Shown: positions 34,905 to 44,959 of the stretch, piece by piece
How the letters are laid out: every line of letters starts with the position of its first letter
Numbering within the stretch: the stretch's first letter is position 1
DNA from: Flavobacteriaceae bacterium
GTDB lineage: Bacteria > Bacteroidota > Bacteroidia > Flavobacteriales > Flavobacteriaceae
Assembly (NCBI GenBank): GCA_018646605.1
Contig: JABGUL010000036.1
Coordinates: forward strand, 20,367-84,366
DNA: 64,000 nucleotides
Direction: 5' to 3'
Position numbers and translations under genes: made by a program
The notes under the pieces: model-generated
What the model was told of the DNA's origin: nothing
Databases searched by the model: none
The model's input: only the letters and a program-made list of their open reading frames with translations

Positions 34905-35495
34905 TTAGTGTCCTTTTTTTTGCTTGTTTGCGTTAAAAAAGGCAGCTCGTGATAGGGGTTCGTAACTTTCTTTTTCTCCCAGTAATACAATAGAATTATT
35001 TTCACTGGTTCGAAAACTATGGTTTGCTAACCCTCCGGTGCGGGTACATATCGCATGAACTTTAGTTACATACTCTGCTGTAGCCATTAATGCTGGCATA
35101 GGACCAAAAGGGTTTCCTTGAAAATCCATATCTAATCCTGCTACAATAACGCGTACCCCATTATTGGCGAGGTCATTGCAGACTTTTACAATTTCATCAT
35201 CAAAAAACTGAGCTTCATCTATTCCCACAACATCACAGCCATCGGCTAAGATTGGAATGTTTGCAGCAGCAGGTACAGGGGTTGAGGGAATTTGGTTTTG
35301 ATCATGTGAAGTGACCAATTCATCATCATAGCGCAAGTCAATGGCTGGTTTAAAAATTTCAATTTTTTGTTTGGCAAATTGAGCCCTTTTGAGCCGCCGA
35401 ATGAGTTCCTCTGTTTTTCCAGAAAACATAGAACCACAGATGACCTCAATCCATCCAAATTGTTCGTTTGACTTTACGGTATTTTCTAAAAACAT
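34905..35495 (-). CDS. tdk: thymidine kinase
   Basis: A 196-residue type II thymidine kinase. The P-loop is in [16 protein letters not shown], the catalytic and Mg segment in DEAQFFDD, and the lasso and substrate part in [12 protein letters not shown]. The zinc site is reduced: the usual four cysteines are represented mainly by [10 protein letters not shown], so metal binding may be lost. It phosphorylates salvaged thymidine. Confidence 0.93.
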   Translation of the reverse strand: MFLENTVKSNEQFGWIEVICGSMFSGKTEELIRRLKRAQFAKQKIEIFKPAIDLRYDDELVTSHDQNQIPSTPVPAAANIPILADGCDVVGIDEAQFFDDEIVKVCNDLANNGVRVIVAGLDMDFQGNPFGPMPALMATAEYVTKVHAICTRTGGLANHSFRTSENNSIVLLGEKESYEPLSRAAFFNANKQKKGH

Positions 35496-35583
35496 TTTGT
35501 AATTTTCAACTTGAAAACAGATTTTTTATGAGCCCTATGAAAACAAAGGTATTAAAATCTCTCGGGTTGACGGACGAAAAATC

Positions 35584-36258
35584 ATGACAGAACAAATTAA
35601 AAGTGCTTTAGCGAAATGGGCAGAAAATGTCCTCCAAAACCAAAGTGATTGGGGGGATGAAGAAACGCATGCTGCAATACAAAGGCTTTACGAAATCTCT
35701 ACGTTCCACAAGCTATTAAAAGAAGATACCCAACAAACTAAAAAATGGAGCCATCATCAAAATGAACTTAAGGAAGTACTTGAAACATTTAATACGTTTA
35801 AAGAAAAAGATGAAAGCCCGGCACAAGATGAGCACTTAGAAGTCCCCCCTTTAATGGATGCCATAAAAAATATGGTGACTGAAATGCCAGAAACAGAGTC
35901 TTACAAAAGTCTATTTGAAAACGTTTCGGAAACCCCTAGTTTTATTGCTAAAAAAGAAGAGAATACTTCTGAAACAGTACTTGAACATATAGAAGAGGAG
36001 AAAAAAAACATCAATGACCTATTTGCTAAAACTCTAAGTATTGATTTAAATGACCGACTCGCTTTCGTAAAACATTTATTTGAAGAGGACGTAAATGCAT
36101 ACGAAAGAGTACTTTCTCAGATTGTAACTTATGAAAGCTGGGAAGAAGTAGAAGTGTTTATAAATGAAATGGTAAAACCTGAATATCAAAATTGGAAAGA
36201 TAAAGAACCTATTGAAGCACGGTTTTTAACTATTTTACAGAAAAACTTTAGTGTTTAA
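35584..36258 (+). CDS. conserved hypothetical acidic protein
   Basis: A 224-residue, largely helical, acidic protein with no signal peptide or membrane segment. The C-terminal part (residues 140-224: LFAKTLSIDLNDRLAFVKHLF, then VLSQIVTYESWEEVEVFINEM) matches a small helical module common in Flavobacteriia, sometimes at the C-terminus of larger proteins. A disordered linker precedes it. It starts a plus-strand unit with rsmI and recJ. Function not recognised. Confidence 0.75.
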   Translation: MTEQIKSALAKWAENVLQNQSDWGDEETHAAIQRLYEISTFHKLLKEDTQQTKKWSHHQNELKEVLETFNTFKEKDESPAQDEHLEVPPLMDAIKNMVTEMPETESYKSLFENVSETPSFIAKKEENTSETVLEHIEEEKKNINDLFAKTLSIDLNDRLAFVKHLFEEDVNAYERVLSQIVTYESWEEVEVFINEMVKPEYQNWKDKEPIEARFLTILQKNFSV

Positions 36259-36296
36259 AGTATTTTTTTGACGACTAACCCTTAAAATAAAGACAA

Positions 36297-36968
36297 GTGA
36301 TCTATTTGATCCCCACACCCATTGGTAATTTAGAGGATATAACGCTAAGAGCGATACGTCTGCTTAAGGAGGTGGATTTAATTTTGGCTGAAGATACACG
36401 CGTTAGCTCTAAGTTGTTAAAGCATTTTGAAATTGACACACCCTATCAGAGTTTTCATATGCACAATGAGCATAAAAAAGTTCAAAGTGTTTTGAACCAA
36501 CTAAAAGGGGGAAAAAAAGTTGCCCTTATTTCAGATGCTGGGACGCCTGGAATTTCGGATCCCGGATTTCTGATGGTTCGTGAAGCCATAAAAGAAGGAA
36601 TTGAAGTTCAGTGCTTACCGGGTCCCACTGCATTAATACCTGCATTAGTTCAAAGTGGAATTCCATGTGATCGTTTTGTTTTTGAAGGATTTCTACCCCC
36701 AAAAAAAGGAAGACAAACGCGACTGGAGCAAATGGCTGAACAAGAAAGGACTCAAGTGTTTTATGAGTCCCCACATAAACTCATCAAAACCTTAGAGCAG
36801 ATAGTCACCTATTTTGGATCAGATCGTACGATTGCAGTTATTCGTGAAATTTCAAAACTATATGAAAGCACTTTCCGTGGAACAGCATCAGAGGGCCTTC
36901 ATTTTTTTCAGACCCAACCGCCAAAAGGAGAATTTGTCATTGTGATTGAAGGGAAGAAAACCTCATAA
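36297..36968 (+). CDS. rsmI: 16S rRNA (cytidine1402-2'-O)-methyltransferase
   Basis: A 223-residue SAM enzyme of the tetrapyrrole-methylase fold that 2'-O-methylates C1402 in the decoding centre of 16S rRNA. Motifs: YLIPTPIGNLEDITLRAI at the start, LAEDTRVSSKLLKHF, LISDAGTPGISDPG, and LPGPTALIPALVQSG. The only suitable initiator is a GTG at 36297, just before the conserved start. recJ follows two bases after its stop. Confidence 0.94.
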   Translation: MIYLIPTPIGNLEDITLRAIRLLKEVDLILAEDTRVSSKLLKHFEIDTPYQSFHMHNEHKKVQSVLNQLKGGKKVALISDAGTPGISDPGFLMVREAIKEGIEVQCLPGPTALIPALVQSGIPCDRFVFEGFLPPKKGRQTRLEQMAEQERTQVFYESPHKLIKTLEQIVTYFGSDRTIAVIREISKLYESTFRGTASEGLHFFQTQPPKGEFVIVIEGKKTS

Positions 36969-36970
36969 TT

Positions 36971-38668
36971 ATGGAATGGTATACCCCCCCTTCAGCCCCA
37001 GAGAATACAGTTGAACACTTGTCAGGAGCACTAGGCGTTTCTCCAGTGATTGCTCAACTATTAGCACAACGAGGAATTACATCATATGAGGAGGCCAAGA
37101 ATTTTTTTAGACCCGACTGGTCTCAGCTTCATGACCCCTATTTAATGCAAGATATGACTGTTGCAGTCAATCGAATTATACAGGCTATTGAACGGCATGA
37201 AAGAGTGATGGTCTATGGTGATTACGATGTTGATGGAACCACATCCGTAGCCTTGGTGTATTCTTTTTTAAAAGATAAAATTGAAAACCTTACACCTTAT
37301 GTCCCCGATCGATACAAAGAAGGTTATGGTATTTCTATTGCAGGAATCGACCACGCCAAAGAAGAAGGGATTAGTTTAATTATAGCTTTAGACTGTGGAA
37401 TAAAAGCCAATGCACAAATTGATTATGCTAACGATTTAGGGGTTGATTTTGTGATTTGTGATCACCATTTACCGAGTGAAAATTTACCTAAAGCAATTGC
37501 TGTTTTAGACCCTAAGCGTGGGGACTGTGCATATCCGTTTAAAGAGTTATGTGGTTGTGGCATTGGGTTTAAATTAATTCAAGCAGTACAACAACGAATG
37601 GAACTCCCCCAAAAGGAGTTATTTTGTTATTTGGATTTGGTTGCAACTGCTATTGCAGCTGATATTGTTCCTATAATTGGTGAAAACAGAATTCTCACTT
37701 TTTTGGGAATTGAGCAACTAAATCAGAGTCCAAGAGTTGGGCTTCAGTTTTTTTTAAAATCGTTAAAAAATCCAGTCAGTGTTACTGATTTAGTTTTTGT
37801 TATTGCTCCAAGAATCAATGCTGCAGGGAGGATGGATCATGGCCTAAATGCCGTAGAATTATTGGCCGCTTCAGATGTTGAGGTTGCACTACCAATCGCG
37901 CGTTCTATTGAGTTTTACAATTCTGAAAGAAGAGCAACCGATGAACGTATTACTAAAGAAGCACTGCAACAAATTATTTTAAATGAACAACAAGAAAGTT
38001 TTTCAACGTTTGTTTTTCATTCTTCTTGGCACAAAGGTGTTATTGGTATAGTAGCTTCCCGATTGATTGAAACCTATTATCGTCCTACGGTTGTATTAAC
38101 AGAATCAGAAGGAGTATTGTCCGGTTCTGTTCGTTCTGTGAGGGGCTTTGATGTTTACAAGGCACTAGAGTCTTGTGCAGAATTCATGATTCAGTTTGGG
38201 GGACATAAATATGCTGCCGGATTAACCCTAAAACCAGAGCAGTTAGAGGGTTTTAAAAAAGGTTTTGAAGCCTATGTGCGTTCAACTATTTTAAAGGAAC
38301 AACAAACTCCCAGTCTGATTTATGATGCGGTATTGAAATTAAATGAGTTAAGTCCTAAGCTTCTCAGGATTTTGAATCAAATGGGACCTTTTGGACCAAA
38401 AAATATGCGTCCTGTATTTGTCACACATCATTGCAAGGATACAGGAGGATCACGTTTGGTAGGGAAAGATCAAACGCATCTCAAACTTGAAATTAGGGAT
38501 TCTTCTGGAATACAAATTCAAGGGATTGGTTTTGGAATGGGAGCGAATTTGATAACTATAAAAAATCAACTTCCCTTTTCGGTTTTATACACCCTTGAAG
38601 AAAACGAGTATAACGGTATTGTTAGCCTTCAACTTAAAGTGAAGGATTTAAAATTTGAAGAAGTATAA
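36971..38668 (+). CDS. recJ: single-stranded-DNA-specific exonuclease
   Basis: A 565-residue DHH-family 5'-3' exonuclease for recombination and mismatch repair. The metal-binding motifs are VMVYGDYDVDGTTSVAL, ALDCGIKA, DFVICDHHLPSE (DHH) and LVATAIAADIVPI. The DHHA1 domain carries GSVRSVRGFDVYKALE and GGHKYAAGLTL. The C-terminal OB fold is present. It is translated directly after rsmI (two-base gap). Confidence 0.95.
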   Translation: MEWYTPPSAPENTVEHLSGALGVSPVIAQLLAQRGITSYEEAKNFFRPDWSQLHDPYLMQDMTVAVNRIIQAIERHERVMVYGDYDVDGTTSVALVYSFLKDKIENLTPYVPDRYKEGYGISIAGIDHAKEEGISLIIALDCGIKANAQIDYANDLGVDFVICDHHLPSENLPKAIAVLDPKRGDCAYPFKELCGCGIGFKLIQAVQQRMELPQKELFCYLDLVATAIAADIVPIIGENRILTFLGIEQLNQSPRVGLQFFLKSLKNPVSVTDLVFVIAPRINAAGRMDHGLNAVELLAASDVEVALPIARSIEFYNSERRATDERITKEALQQIILNEQQESFSTFVFHSSWHKGVIGIVASRLIETYYRPTVVLTESEGVLSGSVRSVRGFDVYKALESCAEFMIQFGGHKYAAGLTLKPEQLEGFKKGFEAYVRSTILKEQQTPSLIYDAVLKLNELSPKLLRILNQMGPFGPKNMRPVFVTHHCKDTGGSRLVGKDQTHLKLEIRDSSGIQIQGIGFGMGANLITIKNQLPFSVLYTLEENEYNGIVSLQLKVKDLKFEEV

Positions 38669-38679
38669 ATTGATTTTAC

Positions 38680-40323
38680 TTAATTAGCGATATGTTTTAA
38701 AAGCGCTTTAGTAGATTCATCATGTGGATGTTGCGCATTATCTTTAATATCCTCTAAAACTACATTTGCTAATTGTTTTCCAAGCTCAACGCCCCATTGA
38801 TCGTAACTATATATATTCCATAATATACCTTGAACATAAATTTTATGTTCATATAGTGCAATCAGCGAACCTAAGGAAGCGGGTGTTAATGAATCAATTA
38901 ATAAAGTATTGGTTGGTTTATTTCCTTCAAATACTTTAAATGGCGCAATTTTATTTTGTTCTTCGGTAGACAGTCCACTTGCACTTAACTCAATTTTTAC
39001 TTGATCGAGAGTCTTTCCGTTCATTAAGGCCTCGGTTTGAGCTATAAAGTTGGCCAATAATTTTTCTTGGTGGTCTTTATTACCATGAAGTGCTTTTTTA
39101 AAGCCAATAAAATCAGCGGGGATCAACTTTGTTCCTTGATGAATAAGTTGAAAAAAGGCATGTTGTGCATTGGTTCCAGAAGCACCCCAAATGAGGGTCC
39201 CTGTTTGATAATTTACTTTTTTACCATCCCGACCGACACTTTTTCCATTGCTCTCCATGATTCCTTGTTGGAGGTATGCAGGAAGGTTTCTTAGGTATTG
39301 AGTGTAGGGAATAATTGCTTCACTTTCAGCAGTCCAAAAGTTGTTGTACCAAATGCTGATGAGCGCAAGAACTACAGGAATATTTTTATCAAAAGGGGTG
39401 TTTTGGAAATGGTAATCCATTTGGCCTGCCCCCTCTAAAAGTTTTGTAAAGTTTTTTGGACCTACAGCCAGACAGATGCTTAAACCAACAGTGCTCCACA
39501 AGGAAAATCTACCTCCCACCCAATCACTCATTGGAAAGGTGTTTTCTGATGAAATTCCAAAAGCGGCTGTTTTTTCTGTATTTGTAGAGACAGCCACAAA
39601 ATGTTTAGCAATAGCATCTTTTGGAGCTTGATTTAAAAACCAAGTTCGAATACTATTTGCGTTACTTAAAGTTTCTTGAGTAGTAAATGTTTTTGAAACA
39701 ATCACAAACAGGGTTGTTTCTGGATTGAGATCTTTGATAATTTCTTGATGGTGGTCTCCTTCCACATTAGAAACAAAACGAACGTCCAATTGATTTTTGT
39801 AATATTCTAATGCCTCAACAACCATTGCAGGGCCTAAATCTGATCCTCCAATACCTATATTTACTATATGGGTAATTTCTTTTCCAGTATATCCTTTCCA
39901 AGCACCTGAAATGACTTTATCACAAAAAGCGTACATCTTTTTTTGTGTATTTGCCAGGGAAGGAAGGACATTTTCTCCTTCAAACAGAACGGGGTCTTTT
40001 GTAATGGATCTCAAAGCTGTATGCAAAACGGCTCTGTCTTCGGTCACATTAATTTTACTTCCAGAAAATTGAGCATCAATAGCCTTTTTTAAGCCGGATT
40101 CTTCCGCTAATTGAAGCAATAAATCAAACCCTTTTTTGTCAAGTCTATTCTTGGAAAAATCTACATAAAAGTCTCTCCATTTCAATATGGAATAGTCCAA
40201 TCGATTGGGCTCATTTTCAAAGTATTCTTTAAGTGTAGTTTGTTTGGTGTTTTGAAAATGTTTTTTGAGTGATTCCCAAGCGTTTAGCTCTGTTGGATTG
40301 GTATTAGGAAGGATCTTTTGCAT
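38680..40323 (-). CDS. pgi: glucose-6-phosphate isomerase
   Basis: A 547-residue enzyme of glycolysis and gluconeogenesis. HIVNIGIGGSDLGPAM, VSKTFTTQETLSNA, SDWVGGRFSLWSTVGLS, GKSVGRDGKKV and QWGVELGK are family signatures. Length is normal for the long bacterial type. It overlaps the M23 peptidase gene upstream by 20 bases and converges with recJ at 11 bases. Confidence 0.96.
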   Translation of the reverse strand: MQKILPNTNPTELNAWESLKKHFQNTKQTTLKEYFENEPNRLDYSILKWRDFYVDFSKNRLDKKGFDLLLQLAEESGLKKAIDAQFSGSKINVTEDRAVLHTALRSITKDPVLFEGENVLPSLANTQKKMYAFCDKVISGAWKGYTGKEITHIVNIGIGGSDLGPAMVVEALEYYKNQLDVRFVSNVEGDHHQEIIKDLNPETTLFVIVSKTFTTQETLSNANSIRTWFLNQAPKDAIAKHFVAVSTNTEKTAAFGISSENTFPMSDWVGGRFSLWSTVGLSICLAVGPKNFTKLLEGAGQMDYHFQNTPFDKNIPVVLALISIWYNNFWTAESEAIIPYTQYLRNLPAYLQQGIMESNGKSVGRDGKKVNYQTGTLIWGASGTNAQHAFFQLIHQGTKLIPADFIGFKKALHGNKDHQEKLLANFIAQTEALMNGKTLDQVKIELSASGLSTEEQNKIAPFKVFEGNKPTNTLLIDSLTPASLGSLIALYEHKIYVQGILWNIYSYDQWGVELGKQLANVVLEDIKDNAQHPHDESTKALLKHIAN

Positions 40324-41593
40324 TATTAGGTTTATCGTTATTTACCGCAATTTCATCTAAAGTTGGTGTTTCAAAAGGAATGCAGTCAAGTTTTGTTTTG
40401 TAAGGAATGATATGTTCGGCAAATTTAGATTTTAAGTCTGAAGAAATGGGTTTCGCATCTGGAAGTTTTTGTTTGAAGGGGTCAACTTGTTTTCCGTTTT
40501 TCCAAAAGCGATAACACACATGAGGTCCAGAGGTATTTCCTGTCATTCCAACCCATCCAATAACATCCCCTTGTTCTACAAATTGACCTACTTTCACTTT
40601 TCTTTTTTTCATGTGCAGGTATTGAGTGGAGTAGGTGCCGTTGTGTTTAAGCGTTACGTAATTGCCGTTCCCTTTTGTGTAACTTGCTTTTACCACAGTT
40701 CCATTCGCTGTTGCCAGTATGGGAGTTCCTTCGGAGGCAGCAAAGTCAGTTCCTTTATGTGGACGAATTCGATTTCCATAATAGGCAATTCTTCTCCTCA
40801 GATTATACCGAGAAGAAACGCGGTTAAATTTTAGAGGCCCCTGTAAAAAGGCACGGCGTAAACTATTGGCTTCATTGTCAAAATAATCAACAATACCTTT
40901 TTCAGGATCGCTAATAAATTCAAAAGCATAAAGAGGTTTTCCATTATGCTCAAAATAGGCTGCTTTGATTCTTTCTATCCCAACAGAAATAGAATCATCA
41001 ACAAATTTTTCAGTATAAATAACTTTAAAACGATCCCCTTTTTGTAAACGAAAAAAATCTACAGTCCAAGCGTAAACATCAGATAAATAATAGGTTAAGT
41101 TTTCATTAATACCACTTTTCTGCATGGTTTCATAAAGTGAACTTTCGATGACTCCAGAGGCTTCTAATTCAACTAGGCGAGAGGGTTTTACGATCTCTTC
41201 ACCATATAAACTGTCTCGCAGATGAATTACAGAATAGCCAGAAACTCCAGGGTGATAAACAAAGTATTCTGGGGTAGTGATGCTGTCTTTACTATAAAAC
41301 AAACTGTATGCTTTTCCTATTGTGAGTTTACGAACATTAACCTTTCCTTTTATGGCTTGAAGTATGTTGTAAACTTGGGGATAATCAATTCCGTTTTTTT
41401 CAAGAATTTTTCCAAAGGTATCACCTCTATTAATTTTATTTTCCCGTAACTCATAGGCATTTAGATCTATGCCATAACGAAGGTTAGCTTGAACTTCTGT
41501 CTCGGTTTTTGTTGTTTTGCTAGTTGCTTTTTCTCCTGAAGAATTACAAGAGAATAAAGTTATAATAAAGAGAAAAATTATTACCCGATACAT
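40304..41593 (-). CDS. M23 family peptidoglycan endopeptidase, lipoprotein
   Basis: A 429-residue protein with a lipoprotein signal (FIITLFSCNSSG). A LysM/OapA-like segment (residues 55-110, INRGDTFGKILEKNGI) precedes a middle domain and a C-terminal peptidase M23 domain. Its zinc residues are in HKGTDFAA, YLHMKK and GPHVCYRFW. This arrangement is that of MepM-like enzymes that cut peptide cross-links to let the wall grow. Its overlap with pgi is a common Flavobacteriia arrangement, in my recollection. Confidence 0.9.
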   Translation of the reverse strand: MYRVIIFLFIITLFSCNSSGEKATSKTTKTETEVQANLRYGIDLNAYELRENKINRGDTFGKILEKNGIDYPQVYNILQAIKGKVNVRKLTIGKAYSLFYSKDSITTPEYFVYHPGVSGYSVIHLRDSLYGEEIVKPSRLVELEASGVIESSLYETMQKSGINENLTYYLSDVYAWTVDFFRLQKGDRFKVIYTEKFVDDSISVGIERIKAAYFEHNGKPLYAFEFISDPEKGIVDYFDNEANSLRRAFLQGPLKFNRVSSRYNLRRRIAYYGNRIRPHKGTDFAASEGTPILATANGTVVKASYTKGNGNYVTLKHNGTYSTQYLHMKKRKVKVGQFVEQGDVIGWVGMTGNTSGPHVCYRFWKNGKQVDPFKQKLPDAKPISSDLKSKFAEHIIPYKTKLDCIPFETPTLDEIAVNNDKPNNAKDPS

Positions 41594-41675
41594 ATAGTTA
41601 TTTTTTGCAAATTTCGAAACTTAAATTTAATTATAATAAAAGCAAAGGAAAAGTTATCCTCTTTTTCTATACAGG

Positions 41676-42473
41676 TTATTCAACTTTAATTTTGAAGGGA
41701 TGTTTTAAATTTTTGAAATTTTCAATATCTGCTTTTATTGAACCCACTAAAATATCTGCTTGAAGGCGAATTGGGAGTTTATTTTTATCATCAGAAACCC
41801 ATAAGGTTACACTTTCTTGTTCTTTAAAAACCCTTCCCGATTGAACTACAGGTCTGAATTTTAGACAATTTACATCTCCAAATTTACTGTTGATGACTTC
41901 TTTACCTAAATACTTCAGTTTGAAAACGTAGTTTTCTTGATCAAAAAACATATTGATGTCAAAGCTTTCATTTACTTCAATCTTATCTTCAGGATAAAAG
42001 TTTCGTAAATAATAAAAGCACGAAATCAAATCCTGAACATTCGGTTGTATTTCAAATTCCTCAATTACTTTTTTCTTTTTATTATTGACTTTAGCTTTTT
42101 TTAGCATGTGGTCAAACTCAATCTCTACATTTTTAGTATATCCTCCTTCATTTATATCTCGGATGAATTTGTAAGGTAAAATTGTTGTTTGGTCAAAATA
42201 GCTCTCATAGTAATCCTCTACCTTAAAAAACCAACGTGCAATTCCAGAAGTCTCTCCAAAAGCTTTAGCATGAAACACAGGCTTTCCGTTTAGTGTGTCA
42301 CGCTCAAGAGATAAGGTGGCATAACTAGCATTAAATAAGCCATAGTGGATTCGTAATTGAAACCACTCTCCCTCTTGAAAGGGGGAAGAAGGCGCAAGCA
42401 AATCTGTCGGAATAGGCTGTGCGTAGCTTGCTAAAATTCCAAAAAATAAAATGAAAATTAACTTTTTAATCAT
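41676..42473 (-). CDS. DUF3108 family periplasmic protein
   Basis: A 265-residue exported protein (signal peptide KKLIFILFFGILASYAQP). The mature part is DUF3108: WFQLRIHYGLFNASYATLSLE, a repeated beta-strand pattern with DYYESYFDQTTILPYKFIRDI. The C-terminal region ends with SIKADIENFKNLKHPFKIK. The protein is thought to be periplasmic, of unknown function. Confidence 0.88.
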   Translation of the reverse strand: MIKKLIFILFFGILASYAQPIPTDLLAPSSPFQEGEWFQLRIHYGLFNASYATLSLERDTLNGKPVFHAKAFGETSGIARWFFKVEDYYESYFDQTTILPYKFIRDINEGGYTKNVEIEFDHMLKKAKVNNKKKKVIEEFEIQPNVQDLISCFYYLRNFYPEDKIEVNESFDINMFFDQENYVFKLKYLGKEVINSKFGDVNCLKFRPVVQSGRVFKEQESVTLWVSDDKNKLPIRLQADILVGSIKADIENFKNLKHPFKIKVE

Positions 42474-42538
42474 AGTTCAAAGGTAACAATTCCTTTAGTC
42501 TACATAGAAGGGATAACGTTTTAAAAATGTTAAATATC

Positions 42539-44383
42539 TTATTTAGAATGTAAGCCTATATAGATTTTTGCACCATTCTGCTTTCCCAGTATTTTTTCTA
42601 ATTCTTCTTTGGACGCTTTTTTAATTCTTTTTAATGATTTAAAATGAACTAATAATTTATCTCGTGTTGCGGGACCAATACCATCAATTTGATCCAGCTC
42701 AGAGTTTAAGCTTCCTTTACTTCGTTTTTGTCTGTGAAAAGTAATTCCAAAACGATGCGCTTCGTCTCTTGCGCGCTGTAATATTTTCAGACTCTCAGAT
42801 CTTTTATCTATGTAAAGGGGTATAGAATCTTCAGGGAAATAAATTTCTTCTAATCGTTTCGCAATCCCGATGATGGAAATTTTTCCACGAAGCTCTAATA
42901 GATCTAAACTTTTTACTGCTGAGGATAGTTGTCCTTTCCCTCCATCAATCACAATAAGTTGGGGAAGAGGAGCCTCTTCCTCTAACAAACGTTTGTAGCG
43001 CCTATATACGACTTCCTCCATGGAAGCAAAATCATCTGGTCCTTGAACGGTTTTTATATTGTAATGACGGTACTCTTTTTTGCTTGGTTTTCCATTTTTA
43101 AATACGACACAAGCGGCAACAGGATTTGACCCTTGAATATTAGAGTTGTCAAAACATTCTATATGATAAGGTTCTTTAGGCAATCTTAAATCCGTTTTCA
43201 TTTGACTCATAATTCGAGAAGTATGCCTTTCTGGATCAACAATTTTCATCTGCTTGAAACGTTCCATTCTGAAGAATTTGGCATTGCGAATGGAAAGGTC
43301 TACCAGCTTTCTTTTGTCTCCTTGAAGAGGGACACTTACTTTTAAATCTTCCCCCAGGGCAACGGGTTCTGATAAATAAATTTCATTTGCTGAACTAAAA
43401 AATAATTGCCTGATTTCTATGATGCCTAATTGTAATAAAGTGGCATCAGACTCATCTAACTTCTTTTTTATTTCTAAGGTATGTGAGCGAACGATACCGC
43501 CATGTGAAACCTGAATGTAATTAACATACCCATAGCTTTCATCAGATACAATACTGAATACATCTACATTATTAATTTTAGGGCTTACTATGGTAGATTT
43601 AGCTTGATAATTAGTTAGGGATTCAATTTTTTCTTTTACTACTTGTGCTTTTTCAAATTCCATAGCGGTAGCAAAAGAATCCATTTGCCTTTTAAAACCT
43701 TGAATGGAATCTTTAAAGTTTCCTTTGATTATTTCTCGGATGGCTTTGATGTTGTTATCATAATCTTCCGTTTCGATTTGCTTTGTACAGGGCGCCAAAC
43801 AATTTCCCATATGGTACTCTAGGCAGACTTTATATTTTCCAGCTACAATTTTTTCATCACTTAAGTCAAACTTACAGCTCCTCAAGGGGTATAACGTTCG
43901 TACCAATCCCAAAAGTGTCATTACCGTTTTCATATTGGTATAAGGACCAAAATATTCAGAGCCGTCTTTAATAACCCTACGGGTATAAAAAACACGCGGA
44001 AAAGGTTCTTTTTTTATACAAATCCAAGGATAGGTTTTGTCATCTTTAAGCAAGACATTATATCGTGGTTGGTATTTTTTTATAAGATTGTTTTCCAATA
44101 AAAGGGCATCCATTTCAGTTTCAACAACAATATGTTCTATGCGCACAATATTTTTTACTAGTACAGAAGTTTTTTTATTATCGTGAACTTTATTGAAATA
44201 GGAACTTACCCTTTTTTTAAGATTTTTAGCCTTTCCTACATAGATTACACGATCTGATTTATCAAAATATTGATACACCCCCGCAACCTGTGGAAGGCTT
44301 TTTAATTGAATTTCAATGAGATCTGATTTCACATAACGAAAATATTGATTTTCTTTGGGTAAAGAAACTGTTATTTCAATCAA
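42539..44383 (-). CDS. uvrC: excinuclease ABC subunit C
   Basis: A 614-residue nucleotide-excision-repair nuclease. In order: GIY-YIG domain (VAGVYQYFDKSDRVIYVGKAKNLKKRV), cysteine-rich segment (CLEYHMGNCLAPC), UVR motif (AMEFEKAQVVKEKIE), RNase H-like domain (ECFDNSNIQGSNPVAACVVF) with GGKGQLSS, and a helix-hairpin-helix tail (DQIDGIGPATRDKLL). The first 20 residues before the GIY domain are slightly longer than usual; a later start is possible. Confidence 0.96.
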   Translation of the reverse strand: MIEITVSLPKENQYFRYVKSDLIEIQLKSLPQVAGVYQYFDKSDRVIYVGKAKNLKKRVSSYFNKVHDNKKTSVLVKNIVRIEHIVVETEMDALLLENNLIKKYQPRYNVLLKDDKTYPWICIKKEPFPRVFYTRRVIKDGSEYFGPYTNMKTVMTLLGLVRTLYPLRSCKFDLSDEKIVAGKYKVCLEYHMGNCLAPCTKQIETEDYDNNIKAIREIIKGNFKDSIQGFKRQMDSFATAMEFEKAQVVKEKIESLTNYQAKSTIVSPKINNVDVFSIVSDESYGYVNYIQVSHGGIVRSHTLEIKKKLDESDATLLQLGIIEIRQLFFSSANEIYLSEPVALGEDLKVSVPLQGDKRKLVDLSIRNAKFFRMERFKQMKIVDPERHTSRIMSQMKTDLRLPKEPYHIECFDNSNIQGSNPVAACVVFKNGKPSKKEYRHYNIKTVQGPDDFASMEEVVYRRYKRLLEEEAPLPQLIVIDGGKGQLSSAVKSLDLLELRGKISIIGIAKRLEEIYFPEDSIPLYIDKRSESLKILQRARDEAHRFGITFHRQKRSKGSLNSELDQIDGIGPATRDKLLVHFKSLKRIKKASKEELEKILGKQNGAKIYIGLHSK

Positions 44384-44392
44384 TTAATTTTA

Positions 44393-44959
44393 ATGGATTA
44401 TTCAAAAGAAGCACTACGGGATTATTTTTCGAAAAAACGGTTAGCACTTTCTCATCAGACACATGATGATTATAGTTTGGCAATCGCAAATCTATGTTTA
44501 AAACTACCGATTTGGGAATTTAATTTTTTTCATTTGTTTCTACCTATTGCCTCTCAGGCTGAGGTAGATACTACTTTAATTTTAACACTACTCCAAGGAA
44601 GAGACAAACAGGTTGTTCTACCAAGGGTTTCTGGACAAAATAGGCTAGAGCATATCTTATTGACCGACGGGACAAAAATCACACAAAATAAATGGGGTAT
44701 TCCTGAACCAGAAAGTGGCATTTCAATTGACCCATCAATGCTCGAAGTGGTATTCATACCTCTTTTGAGTTTTGACAAAAAAGGCAATAGAGTGGGCTAT
44801 GGAAAAGGTTTTTATGATGTTTTCTTGAAAAATTGTAAAAAAGAAGTTTTGAAAATTGGACTTTCTTTTTTTGATCCAGTAGATCGTATCGATGGGATTC
44901 GTGATGAAGATATACCTTTAGATTACTGTATTAGTCCTCAAAAGATTCATTCATTTTAG
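44393..44959 (+). CDS. 5-formyltetrahydrofolate cyclo-ligase
   Basis: A 188-residue enzyme turning 5-formyl-THF into 5,10-methenyl-THF with ATP. The conserved KRLALSHQT opening, the mid VDTTLIL and the loop VGYGKGFYDVFL place it in the family. The last 29 bases overlap the convergent lspA gene. Confidence 0.9.
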   Translation: MDYSKEALRDYFSKKRLALSHQTHDDYSLAIANLCLKLPIWEFNFFHLFLPIASQAEVDTTLILTLLQGRDKQVVLPRVSGQNRLEHILLTDGTKITQNKWGIPEPESGISIDPSMLEVVFIPLLSFDKKGNRVGYGKGFYDVFLKNCKKEVLKIGLSFFDPVDRIDGIRDEDIPLDYCISPQKIHSF